DNA of 64,000 bases, taken from positions 1 through 64,000 of the forward strand of contig NZ_JAQKQJ010000018.1 of assembly GCF_029109325.1 (NCBI RefSeq), in the 5' to 3' direction. The position numbers and the translations under genes are program-made. The notes under the pieces are model-generated. The model made no database searches and was not told the DNA's origin. It saw nothing but the letters and a program-made list of their open reading frames with translations. Source of the DNA: Nodosilinea sp. PGN35. GTDB taxonomy: Bacteria; Cyanobacteriota; Cyanobacteriia; Phormidesmidales; Phormidesmidaceae. Shown here piece by piece: positions 24,769-32,740 of the stretch (its first letter is position 1; every line of letters begins with the position of its first letter).

Positions 24769-25206
24769 ATGGATGATCGAGCTGCTATCAACAAGCCCAT
24801 CGCTTCTTTGGATGATGCCATTGAGCGCTGCCAGGCCCTTGGCATGCGGCTGAGTCGGCAGCGCCGCTACATCCTAGAACTGCTGTGGCAGCACCAGGGC
24901 CACCTCTCGGCCCGCGAAATCTACGATCGCCTCAATCAGCAGGGCCGCGAAATCGGCCACACCTCCGTCTATCAAAACCTCGACGCCCTCTCCGAGCAGG
25001 GCATTATCGAATGCGTTGAGCGGGCCGACGGTCGGCTCTACGGCCATCTGAGCGATTCCCACAGCCACGTCAACTGCCTCGACACTAACGAGATTATTGA
25101 TGTTGAGGTCACCCTGCCCCCCGATCTGATCCAGCAGATCGAAGCCCGCACGGGGGTGACGATCACCGACTACCGCATCGACTTTTTTGGCACCACCACC
25201 CGGTAG
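24769..25206 (+). CDS. Fur-family metal or peroxide regulator
   Basis: The 145-residue protein has the Fur winged helix (GMRLSRQRRYILELLWQHQGHLSAREIYDRLNQQGREIGHTSVYQNLDALSEQGII) and dimerisation domain. The usual metal loop HHHxxCxxC is altered: SHSHVNCLDTNEIIDV keeps the His residues and the first Cys, but the second position is Thr, and the C-terminal Cys pair is missing, so the structural zinc site of Fur, Zur and PerR appears lost. It may be an iron or redox regulator of a divergent cyanobacterial subgroup. Targets are unknown. Confidence 0.88.
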   Translation: MDDRAAINKPIASLDDAIERCQALGMRLSRQRRYILELLWQHQGHLSAREIYDRLNQQGREIGHTSVYQNLDALSEQGIIECVERADGRLYGHLSDSHSHVNCLDTNEIIDVEVTLPPDLIQQIEARTGVTITDYRIDFFGTTTR

Positions 25207-25226
25207 GGGCATTGCATGCAGTGTCC

Positions 25227-26036
25227 CTACTGGAGCGATCGCACCGGATGCTGGCGAGTCGGGGCTGGCTGGGAGGGAGCCAACACCTGCACCATAGAAT
25301 TGACCAGCCAGGGCACTACCCGCTGGGCCCACACCACCGCGTGGCTCTGCCAGCCCACCAAAATTTCAGACTGCCCCCGGTTCAACCCCTGGATCAGGGC
25401 TTCAGCCACCTGCTCGGGGGTCGAGGGCCGCACGCCGCGAAATCGCTCAAACCCTTTCACCATGTCGGTGTCAGTCAGCGAGGGCAGCAGGGCTACCACC
25501 CGCACCCGGTGGGGAGCCAGTTCGCCCCGCAGCGCCTGGGTAAAGCCTACGATCGCAAACTTAGTGGCTGAGTAGGTGGCCATGGTCGGGGCCGCCACCT
25601 TGCCCATCAGGCTCGACACGTTGACAATACAGCCCTCCCGGCGCGTTGCCATGCGGCGGGCAATCAGGCGGGTGACGGTGTACAGCCCAATCAAGTTGGT
25701 CGAAATCTCAGACTGCACCTGGGGCAGCTTGGCCTGCAAAAACGGGGCCTGGTGGGCCACCCCCGCACAGTTCACCAGCAGGTGTACCGGGCCGTGGTGC
25801 TGCCAGGCGCGGGCAATCACCACATTGGCGGCGATCGGGTCGGTCAGGTCTACGGGCAAAACGATGGCTTCGGCCCCCAGCTGACGCACCTCGGCTGCTA
25901 CAACCTCTAAGCGCTGGGCGTTGCGGGCGACTAGCAAAATGCGCTGCACACCCTGGCGGGCCAGGGCATGGGCAATGGCGCGGCCAATGCCGCGTGATGC
26001 CCCAGTAATCAAAGCGGTTTTACCGTGAAAAATCAT
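25227..26036 (-). CDS. Short-chain dehydrogenase/reductase
   Basis: This is an NAD(P)-dependent oxidoreductase of the classical SDR type with 269 residues. The cofactor motif TGASRGIGRA (about 10-20), NCAG-equivalent LLVNCAGVAHQ (about 85), catalytic Ser in NVSSLMGKV and Tyr-Lys in YSATKFA are all present. The ATG at 26036 follows a strong AGGAGG. The basic residue after the Gly motif (ARNAQRL) suggests NADP preference. The substrate is unknown. The gene is convergent with the Fur-family gene, 20 bp apart. Confidence 0.9.
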   Translation of the reverse strand: MIFHGKTALITGASRGIGRAIAHALARQGVQRILLVARNAQRLEVVAAEVRQLGAEAIVLPVDLTDPIAANVVIARAWQHHGPVHLLVNCAGVAHQAPFLQAKLPQVQSEISTNLIGLYTVTRLIARRMATRREGCIVNVSSLMGKVAAPTMATYSATKFAIVGFTQALRGELAPHRVRVVALLPSLTDTDMVKGFERFRGVRPSTPEQVAEALIQGLNRGQSEILVGWQSHAVVWAQRVVPWLVNSMVQVLAPSQPAPTRQHPVRSLQ

Positions 26037-26809
26037 AGAAACCTCCTGCTGCACCTGTGGTTTTCAGGCAGCGTGATGAGAGTTGGGTGCGGAACTGGGT
26101 CAGTCTGATGACAAAGCGCTGATGCCCTTAGCCCCGCAGAACTAGATGGTGTAAAAAGCTGAATTGGCCGCAGTCGTCTCAACTGTTCGCCGTAGCCGGT
26201 GCTCAGATCAGTGATGGGCTGCTCAGGGGTGGGCTGCTCAGGTCGCGCTGCCGCGTGCTGCTTCTGAGCGATCGCACCAGGGGCGCTTGCCTAACGTGCC
26301 CAAAGGGATGGGCTCAAAGGGACGGGCCGGGGGGGTGGGTCATGGTTTTAGCTCTCCTTGCCGAAAGGCCATGCGAACTATGACTCAGACCTTAGCACCG
26401 GGATCAAGCACCGACAACGATCCTGAAGGAAGTCGCTGGATTGTAACAGTGCTTATCACGATTTTCATAAACTCGGCCTTTGGGAACCTGGCGTTTCCTC
26501 TTGCCAGTTTTTACAGTCCATAGAGAATTCCTGCCCCACAAGATTTTCAGGGATCTATCCGCTTCCATGAGAATTGCACAGGGCGGGAACATGAATCTGA
26601 GAAGACGAGCTTGTAGCCTAAGTTACGTATCGTTGTATTGCGAAACACAACCCGTTAGCCCCTGGAGAGCCTCTTCAGGGGCCAAGCGCTCGCCCCTGTC
26701 CCCTGGAGAGGATCCCAGGGGACAGGGTGAGTCCGTATGATGGGAATTTGAGCAGGGGCTTGGCGCGAGCCCGCCTGCGCTAGACCCCCCAGCGGGCATC
26801 CCACAGTCT
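26037..26809. other. Long spacer with hairpins, no convincing gene
   Basis: Two short reading frames (26287-26523, 26480-26740) overlap hairpins and show no conserved protein character. The spacer includes an AAGGGATGGGCTCAAAGGG-type direct repeat near 26301-26325 and the strong hairpin at 26694-26727. Confidence 0.55.
26694..26727. repeat. Strong GC-rich hairpin
   Basis: CCCTGTCCCCTGG (26694-26706) pairs perfectly with CCAGGGGACAGGG (26715-26727) over an 8-base loop. A related CCCCTGGAG...CAGGGG palindrome sits just upstream at 26659-26682. No T-run follows, so it is not an obvious terminator. Confidence 0.65.
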
Positions 26810-28144
26810 ATGAGCATTGACCCCATGACCTCCCCAGCGGCCCCCCCCAGCGATATTTTGATTCTCTCCAACGGGCCGGGGGAAATTTCAACCTGGGTGC
26901 GCCCGGTGGTGCTGGCCCTGAGGGAAAAGCTGGCCGAGCCTAGTCAAGTGCGCATTTCTGTGGTGCTGTCGCCCTGCGCCAACGCCTCGGGGCGCGAGAC
27001 CGAGATGGCCCGTCGCCTGCCGGGGGTCGATCGCGTCCAGGGGCCAGAGCATTTCTTCTCCTTTTTGCTGTCCTGCAAAACGGCGGCAAACTGGGACTGG
27101 CACCCCCACGGCGTGGTGCTGTTTTTAGGCGGCGACCAGATCTATCCGGTGGTGATTGGCAAGCGCCTGGGCTACCGCACCGTCATCTACGCCGAGTGGG
27201 AAGCCCGCTGGCACCGCTGGATCGATCGCTTTGGCTGTATGACCGCCAATATTGTGGCGGCGGCCCCCGACGAGTTTCGCAGCAAATGCGAGGTAATTGG
27301 CGACCTAATGGCCGATGTGCAGGCCGATAGGCAGGCTCAGCAGGCCGTGGGCGATCGCCTGGGCCTGCGCTCCGACCACGAGCTAATTGGCATCATGCCT
27401 GGATCTAAAAAAAATAAGCTCAGCGTGGGCCTGCCCTTTTGCCTGGGGATCGCGGAGACCATTCACCAGCTGCGACCCCAGACGCAGTTTGTCATTCCGG
27501 TTGCGCCCATGCTGTCGCTCGACGCCCTGGCCCAGTTTGCCGATGCCGCCCAAAACCCAGATATTCGTCTGTTTGAGGGGGCGACCACGGCGGAGCTGAT
27601 TGAGACTGGGGCCGCCCTGCCGCGTCTGCGTACCCCGAGCGGTCTAGAGGTGCTGCTGTGGCCCAACCACCCCGCCTACGACGTGATGAGCCAGCTCCAG
27701 TTTTGCCTCACTACCGTGGGGGCCAACACCGCTGAGTTGGGTTCCCTGGGCATTCCGATGATGGTGTTGCTGCCCACTCAAAAGCTGGAGGTGATGAAAG
27801 CCTGGGACGGCATTCCGGGGCTGCTGGCCAACCTGCCCCTGGTGGGGGATGGCCTGGCCAGAGTGATTAACCGGGCAGTTCTGCGGCAGATATATAAGGA
27901 GGGGCGGCTGTTTGCCTGGCCCAACATCTGGGCGAAACGCCAGGTGGTGCCCGAGCTGATTGGCCCGCTCAAGCCCCAAGCCATAGGAGCGCAGGTGGTG
28001 AGCTACCTGGACAATCCAGAGGCGCTCAGGACGATGCGGCAGGAGCTGCGATCGGTGCGGGGCGCGGCGGGGGCCTCAGCCAGGCTGGCGGCGATGGTGC
28101 TCGAAGAGCTAAGGTCGTCGTACTCAACCGACGCGAGCACCTAA
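26810..28144 (+). CDS. LpxB-related (lipid-A-disaccharide synthase-like) protein
   Basis: The 444-residue protein has a GT-B glycosyltransferase layout related to LpxB: N-terminal ILILSNGPGEISTWVRPVVLAL, central GIMPGSKKNKLSVGLPFCLGIAETI (the LLPGSR-like sugar-nucleotide motif), and C-terminal TTVGANTAELGSLGIPMMVLLP. Many cyanobacteria encode such a protein separately from true LpxB; its acceptor is unknown. True LpxB catalytic residues cannot be confirmed here. It ends 6 bp before the MFS gene, so the two are probably an operon. Confidence 0.78.
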   Translation: MSIDPMTSPAAPPSDILILSNGPGEISTWVRPVVLALREKLAEPSQVRISVVLSPCANASGRETEMARRLPGVDRVQGPEHFFSFLLSCKTAANWDWHPHGVVLFLGGDQIYPVVIGKRLGYRTVIYAEWEARWHRWIDRFGCMTANIVAAAPDEFRSKCEVIGDLMADVQADRQAQQAVGDRLGLRSDHELIGIMPGSKKNKLSVGLPFCLGIAETIHQLRPQTQFVIPVAPMLSLDALAQFADAAQNPDIRLFEGATTAELIETGAALPRLRTPSGLEVLLWPNHPAYDVMSQLQFCLTTVGANTAELGSLGIPMMVLLPTQKLEVMKAWDGIPGLLANLPLVGDGLARVINRAVLRQIYKEGRLFAWPNIWAKRQVVPELIGPLKPQAIGAQVVSYLDNPEALRTMRQELRSVRGAAGASARLAAMVLEELRSSYSTDAST

Positions 28145-28150
28145 CAAGCT

Positions 28151-29365
28151 ATGGAAAAACCCGCAGCTCAATCGATTCTCTGGGGGCCGGTGTGGGGCCT
28201 GGCCTTGATGCAGGGGGCAATCACCCTGCTGTGGGTGATCTACAACCTCTATCTGGTAGAGTTGCTCACCCGGCTGGGGTTTTCCCAGGGGCTGGCCGTG
28301 GGCTTGCTGGTGGTTGAAAACCTGCTGGCCATGGTCGTAGAACCGCTGATGGGTACCTTCTCTGACCAGATGCAGCATAAAATTGGCACCCGGCTGCCCC
28401 TTGTCAGTCTGGGGGTAGTGCTGGCGGCGGGCCTGTTTGTGGTGATTCCGACGACGCTGGTGTGGGGACAGGGGGCGCTGCGCTGGGGGCTGCCGCTGCT
28501 GCTGGTGGCCTGGGCGCTGGCCATGGCGGTGTTTCGCAGCCCGGCGCTGTCGCTGCTGGGGCGCTATGCCATGGGCACCCAGCTACCCCAGGCGGCCAGC
28601 ATTTTGACCCTGGTGGGCGGGGTGTCGGGGGCCATGGGGCCGCTGGCGGGCCAGTTTATCTTGGGTATGGGGCCGTTTGTGGCCTTTGCCCTGGGGTCGG
28701 TGGTGCTGCTGGTGGCCACCCTGGCCCTGCGGTGGGCCGGGCCTCGGGGTCCCATAGACAGCGCCCCAGGGGATGGGGCCGCCGCCAATCCCACCTCGAT
28801 TCCCCTACCCTGGGCCAGCCTGGGGCTGATCTTCGGTACTGGCGTTGGGGTGGGCCTGGGCTTTCGCCTGGTGATGACCGCGCTGCCAGCGACCCTGACC
28901 CAGCGGGTGCCCAATGCCAACATTCCCCTGGTGCTGGGGGCCTTATTCATTGCCCTGGCCCTGACGGCAATTCCGGCGGGGCAGCTAGCCCGCCGCCTGG
29001 GCAATCGTCGGGCCATGGTGGTGGGGCTGAGCGCCATGGCCTGCCTGGCCATTTTGGTGGGCGCGATCGCCAGTACGGCGGTAGGAATGCTGCTAGCCGC
29101 GCTGTTTGGGGCCGCCCTCAGCCTAGTGTCAAACGGCACCCTGCCCTTTGCCCTCAATATGGTGCCCCCCGCCCGCGCGGGATTGGGGACGGGCACCTAC
29201 TTTAGCGGCGGTGCCCTGGCCGCCAGCGTGGGGGGTGGCCTGTTTAGCAACAGCGGCCTGGCCCCCACAGTCATTGCCCTGGTAGCTGCCCTGGCGTTTT
29301 TGGTGGCGGGGCTATGCGTGGGAGCCAGCGGCCAGCTGAGTCGGCGGGTGACGAGGGAGGTATAA
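28151..29365 (+). CDS. Major facilitator superfamily transporter
   Basis: The 404-residue protein has about twelve transmembrane helices. The loop between helices 2 and 3 shows a variant of motif A (VEPLMGTFSDQMQHKIGTRLP), and a mirror appears after helix 8 (AGQLARRLGNRRAMVVGL). The middle loop carries a charged insert (RWAGPRGPIDSAPGD). The substrate is unknown; some relatives are annotated as sugar or drug exporters. Coupling to the LpxB-like gene 6 bp upstream hints at a lipid or glycan role, which is inference. Confidence 0.85.
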   Translation: MEKPAAQSILWGPVWGLALMQGAITLLWVIYNLYLVELLTRLGFSQGLAVGLLVVENLLAMVVEPLMGTFSDQMQHKIGTRLPLVSLGVVLAAGLFVVIPTTLVWGQGALRWGLPLLLVAWALAMAVFRSPALSLLGRYAMGTQLPQAASILTLVGGVSGAMGPLAGQFILGMGPFVAFALGSVVLLVATLALRWAGPRGPIDSAPGDGAAANPTSIPLPWASLGLIFGTGVGVGLGFRLVMTALPATLTQRVPNANIPLVLGALFIALALTAIPAGQLARRLGNRRAMVVGLSAMACLAILVGAIASTAVGMLLAALFGAALSLVSNGTLPFALNMVPPARAGLGTGTYFSGGALAASVGGGLFSNSGLAPTVIALVAALAFLVAGLCVGASGQLSRRVTREV

Positions 29366-29647
29366 GGTTCAAGCCGCAAAGGTGCAATACGAATTGTCTA
29401 TGCCGCTGGCGAGGCACCCTCAACGATGAAAACCGTAGGGTTTATCGCTGCGCGAATGCACCATCCCAGGGCCGTTTTCAAAGCAATTCTGCTGGGCTTC
29501 CCCGATTGGTTGAGGCAAACAACCGTTTGCCCCTACAGGTGGACCTATTGGATATCGGGTCTATGGCACTCAGATTCGGTACAAGCCCCCCCCAACCACC
29601 CTGCCAAAATCCAAAATCCAAAATCCAAAACTTCCCCCCCCCTACCC
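29366..29647. other. Repeat-rich spacer between convergent genes
   Basis: The spacer has a 28-bp near-copy of the 16657 repeat (29388-29415), a degenerate CGTAGGG...GCACC repeat (29434-29464), a GTTTGCCCCTACAG repeat also seen near 16777, and the CCAAAAT heptads (29604-29631), flanked by C-runs. Confidence 0.65.
29604..29631. repeat. CCAAAAT heptanucleotide tandem repeat
   Basis: Three exact CCAAAAT units and one CCAAAAC are in a row. The complementary family (ATTTTGG units) is at 41021-41052. Confidence 0.85.
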
Positions 29648-30541
29648 CTACCCCTGCCGAGTCACCTCCAAATAGACATGCTCCAGCCTCACCGGGCTGC
29701 GGGCGATGGAGTCGAGGGGAATGCCGTCGAAACGATCGAGCAGATCCTTGAGTTCGAGCTGCTCAGGCACCCAAAAGGCCAGGTCGCCGCCGTAGCTGCG
29801 GTGGGGGTAGCCGAGCTGCCGGGCGCGGGCGATCGCCCCTTTTGGATCCTTTGTCTCCACGGTAACAATCTCTCGGGCGGGAATGCGCGATCGCAGCTCG
29901 GCCAGCGTGCCCTCCGCCAGCAGCTCGCCCTGGCGCAAAATGCCGATGCGCTGGCACAGGCGCTCGACCTCATCGAGCAGGTGGGAGGTGAGCAGCACCG
30001 TTACTCCCATCGACTTAAACTGGCGAATCAGCTGCCACAGCTCCTGGCGGGCTTCAATGTCGAGGCCGGTGGTGGGCTCGTCGAGAATCACCAGCTTGGG
30101 CCGGTGCAGCATCGCCGCCGCCATGCTCAGCCGCCGCTGCATGCCGCCGCTGAGGCGCTCGACGGGAACGTGCTTTTTGTCCAGCAGGTTGACCGACTCC
30201 AGGCAGACCTCGACCCGCCGCCGACAGTCCTGGCGGGAGAGGCCGTAGAGGCGGCCAAAGAAGAACAGGTTGTCGCTACAGGTGAGGCTGCCGTAGAGCA
30301 GGTTGCTCTGGGGCATCACCCCCACCCAGGCCTTGGTGGCCTCTCCGGCGGGGCGATCGCCGATGGTGACCGTGCCGCTGTCGGCCTTGAGCAGGCCGCA
30401 GATAATGTTGATGGTGGTGGTTTTACCGGCCCCGTTGGGGCCGAGCAGGCCGTAGATTTCCCCCGGCTGTAGGCTGAGGCTGAGGTTTTGCAAAACCGGC
30501 TTAGAAGCGTAGCGTTTACAGAGATTGGCGAGTTTTAGCAT
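29648..30541 (-). CDS. ABC transporter ATP-binding protein, DrrA/NatA-like
   Basis: This is the ATPase of an exporter-type ABC system, 297 residues. Walker A (GPNGAGKTTTINII), Q-loop (GVMPQSNLLYGSLT), signature (RLSGGMQRRLSMAAAML), Walker B (LVILDEPTTGLD) and H-loop (LTSHLLDEVERL) are complete. The C-terminal 80 residues (LAELRSRIPAREIVTVETKD ...) are the usual DrrA extension. No permease gene is next to it: the downstream neighbour is convergent and the upstream one divergent, so its membrane partner is encoded elsewhere. Confidence 0.92.
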   Translation of the reverse strand: MLKLANLCKRYASKPVLQNLSLSLQPGEIYGLLGPNGAGKTTTINIICGLLKADSGTVTIGDRPAGEATKAWVGVMPQSNLLYGSLTCSDNLFFFGRLYGLSRQDCRRRVEVCLESVNLLDKKHVPVERLSGGMQRRLSMAAAMLHRPKLVILDEPTTGLDIEARQELWQLIRQFKSMGVTVLLTSHLLDEVERLCQRIGILRQGELLAEGTLAELRSRIPAREIVTVETKDPKGAIARARQLGYPHRSYGGDLAFWVPEQLELKDLLDRFDGIPLDSIARSPVRLEHVYLEVTRQG

Positions 30542-30645
30542 GGGCTGTGCAACTTTGCTGCCGGAGGTGGTTGCCTCCCCCTACCGTTGGTTATGCTCAA
30601 GATGGGAGGCAGGGAAAGCCCCTGTATCTTATCAGTGAGGACCCT

Positions 30646-31062
30646 ATGGCTGGCGATCGCGAACTGGTCTTGGCCGCAAACCAGGCTTTCTACCGCTCCT
30701 TCGAGAAAAAAGATATCGAAGCCATGGAGGCGGTCTGGTCGAAGGGCATGGGCTGCCTCTGCATTCACCCCGGGCGCGACGCCCTCAAGGGCTGGAACGA
30801 CATCCGCGAAGCCTGGGTTCGCATCTTTGACAACACCAGCTACCTCGAAATCGACACCGACATTCTCACCGTGGAGATCAGCGGCGACCTGGCCTACGTG
30901 GTGCTGATTGAGAACGTGCTGCAAATCAGCGGCGGCGAGGCCAGCACCGATCGCTTTGGCAGTCGCCGCCTGGAGGCCCGATCGATGGCCACCAACGGGT
31001 TTGAGCGCATGGCGGGGCAGTGGTACATGATTCACCACCACGGCAGCCCGGTGGTCGATTGA
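30646..31062 (+). CDS. NTF2/SnoaL-like protein (DUF4440 type)
   Basis: The 138-residue protein has the NTF2-like fold: LVLAANQAFYRSFEKKDIEAMEAVWSKG, CIHPGRDALKGWNDIREAWVRIFDN, then paired strands ending GFERMAGQWYMIHHHGSP. HPG..A..GW and the C-terminal HHHGS are typical of a widespread family that includes cyanobacterial and plant members of unknown function. The ATG at 30646 follows GAGG; the longer frame from 30547 runs into the ABC gene's promoter. It is divergent from the ABC ATPase. Confidence 0.85.
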   Translation: MAGDRELVLAANQAFYRSFEKKDIEAMEAVWSKGMGCLCIHPGRDALKGWNDIREAWVRIFDNTSYLEIDTDILTVEISGDLAYVVLIENVLQISGGEASTDRFGSRRLEARSMATNGFERMAGQWYMIHHHGSPVVD

Positions 31063-31131
31063 GGGCGATCGCCCTCAGCGATGCTCAAAGGAGAAGTCGC
31101 CTGTCGGCATTGAGCCCGAGCATATCGCTAT

Positions 31132-31194
31132 AGTCACGCTGGTTAGGACATCCAGAACCCCTCAAAACGTTAGAACGTTTCAACGTTTTGAGGG
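31132..31194. repeat. GAACGTT palindrome element, copy B (inverted)
   Basis: On the minus strand this reads CCCTCAAAACGTT, a GAAACGTTCT core, AACGTTTTGAGGG, then after a short gap TGTCCTAACCAGCGTGACT. The 13-bp arms (31159-31171 and 31182-31194) are perfect. The 19-base tail (31132-31150) is identical to that of copy A. It lies 140 bp before the membrane-protein gene at 31334. Confidence 0.75.
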
Positions 31195-31333
31195 AAAATG
31201 TCTCGATGACTGACCTCAGCGATAAATCAACCCTAAGATAGGTGATCTCAGGTTAATTTTTGCCGCAATTTTAACCCCCGTTAACGTGAAACCGATATCC
31301 TACTCATTAAACTTTTGGGGCTAATGGAGAACG

Positions 31334-32008
31334 ATGAGTAGTTTTAGTTCTGATTTGATCGGTCGAGACTACGAGGTCAAAATCGGTGATTACTTTAGCC
31401 GAGGCTGGGCGATCTTTAAATCAAAAGCACTGCTGTTTGTCCTGTTCACGCTGCTGCTGGTGGTCATCCAGATTGTGATCTCGATTTTGCCTTTCCCGAT
31501 CGGGGCGAGGGGAGAAGACGGGGCGAGCGGCGGCATTCTTAACTTCGCCTTTAACGTAGTTGCGCCTGCCCTGACAGCCGGCTATTACTATGTAGCCTTT
31601 CAAATAGCGCGCAATCGCGATGCCGTATTTGGCGACTTCTTTCAGGGGTTTAACAAGTTTCTGCCGATCTTTTTGACCTCGCTAGTGTCAACTATCTTGA
31701 CCGCCATTGGGTTTGTGCTGCTGGTTCTGCCCGGCATTTATCTGGCGGTGGCCTACCTGTTTGCCCAGCCGCTGGTGATCGACAAAAGCGCCGACTTCTG
31801 GCAGGCCATGGAAACTAGCCGCAAGCTGATCACCAAAAAGTGGTTTTCCTTCTTTGGGCTACTGCTGCTGATCTTCTTGCTCAATATTGGTGGGGCAATT
31901 CTGCTGGGAGTGGGTCTACTCGTGACCATTCCGCTGTCGGTTTGCATCATTGCCGCCGCCTACGAAGATGTGGTCGGTCTTAACTCGGTATCCGACGTGG
32001 CTACCTAG
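31334..32008 (+). CDS. Polytopic membrane protein
   Basis: The 224-residue protein has a short cytoplasmic start (DYEVKIGDYFSRGWAIFKSKA) and about four to five hydrophobic spans, with the FLPIFLTSLVSTILTAIGFVLLVLPGIYLAVAYLFAQPLVID signature of the large family that includes DUF975 and the membrane domain of glycerophosphodiester phosphodiesterases. The WxxGxxxFK pattern and FVLLVLPGIYL are characteristic. Function is unknown. Its TAG stop (32006-32008) is part of the CTAG terminus of the MITE-like element, so the native C-terminus may have been altered. Confidence 0.8.
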   Translation: MSSFSSDLIGRDYEVKIGDYFSRGWAIFKSKALLFVLFTLLLVVIQIVISILPFPIGARGEDGASGGILNFAFNVVAPALTAGYYYVAFQIARNRDAVFGDFFQGFNKFLPIFLTSLVSTILTAIGFVLLVLPGIYLAVAYLFAQPLVIDKSADFWQAMETSRKLITKKWFSFFGLLLLIFLLNIGGAILLGVGLLVTIPLSVCIIAAAYEDVVGLNSVSDVAT

Positions 32009-32178
32009 TATCTAGTCAAAAAAAATTAATGACGGGGGATGTGACTTAGGGTTCACGGTTCGCGGTAAGCGGTTTAAGGCGAGCCGTTTACCGCGAACCG
32101 TTTACCGTTTACCGTTTACCGTTTGCCGTAGACCGTCAACCCCGTTAACCCGTCACATTTAACTTGACTGGCTACTAG
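32005..32178. mobile_element. MITE-like element, copy 2 (174 bp, no ORF)
   Basis: The terminal inverted repeats are imperfect (CTAGTATCTAGTCAA at 32005-32019; TTGACTGGCTACTAG at 32164-32178). The interior shares AATGACGGGGGATGTG, AGCGGTTTAAGG and CCCCGTTAACCCGTCA with copy 1. A perfect 13-bp stem (CGGTTCGCGGTAA with TTACCGCGAACCG) and (TTTACCG)n heptads, absent from copy 1, explain its greater length. It supplies the stop codon of the preceding gene. Confidence 0.8.
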
Positions 32179-32740
32179 TCCGCCTGGCAGAGGTGGAGCT
32201 GCCTTTGCCGAGATGTCGTCAGGTACCCACTACCTGGCACCAGTCATTAATAGACTGGCGTCTGCCATCCAAGACCAGGCGATCGCCCCCAGGGGCCAGT
32301 CCCTGGCGGCTGCTGGGTTCGCTGCGGGCTTCAACCTTCCTCGGGTTGAGGCCCGTTGCGTGCTGGCCCTAGCCAGTGTGGCCCAGGATGGACGGGCGAC
32401 TGGGCGGCTAAACCAGCCCCAGAGCAGCGGCGCATCGCGCAGACGGTAGGTTGCCCCAGGCAACGAGGCTGTGGGGCGTGTTGTGGGCAAAACCCCAGGC
32501 ACCGCTGGGGCTGGGTGCGTCGTCGCTCGGCGTAACTTACCCCACGATTCCCAAGGCGTTCTATAGCCGTCGCCAGAACGGCGAGGCCATGACCGTGACG
32601 CCCGTGGCAGGGGGCAAGGGCCTAGGCGCAATCCCTCGCTATACTTAACTTTCACCGCAGAAAAATCTCTACCTGTAGCGAGATGCGGTTAGGCTGTCCC
32701 AGGATTGTATGGTCAGCTCTTGGACGTTTTTGGCGGTGTT
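32179..32740. other. Spacer following the MITE
   Basis: The first 50 bp match the repeat at 3056-3104. The rest is GC-rich with small palindromes. A 141-codon frame on the minus strand (32230-32655) has Arg/Pro/Ala-biased composition typical of a shadow frame and is not called. Confidence 0.5.

Noticed and set aside
26287..26740. Two short plus-strand ORFs (78 and 86 codons)
   Set aside because: They overlap each other and run through hairpin repeats; no protein-like features.
29648..30541. Interpretation of the orphan ABC ATPase as part of a local polysaccharide exporter
   Set aside because: No permease gene of the matching type lies next to it, so the partner cannot be assigned.
32230..32655. 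141-codon minus-strand ORF after the MITE
   Set aside because: Composition is biased to Arg, Pro, Ala and Trp as in GC-rich shadow frames, it has no ribosome site and no recognisable motif.
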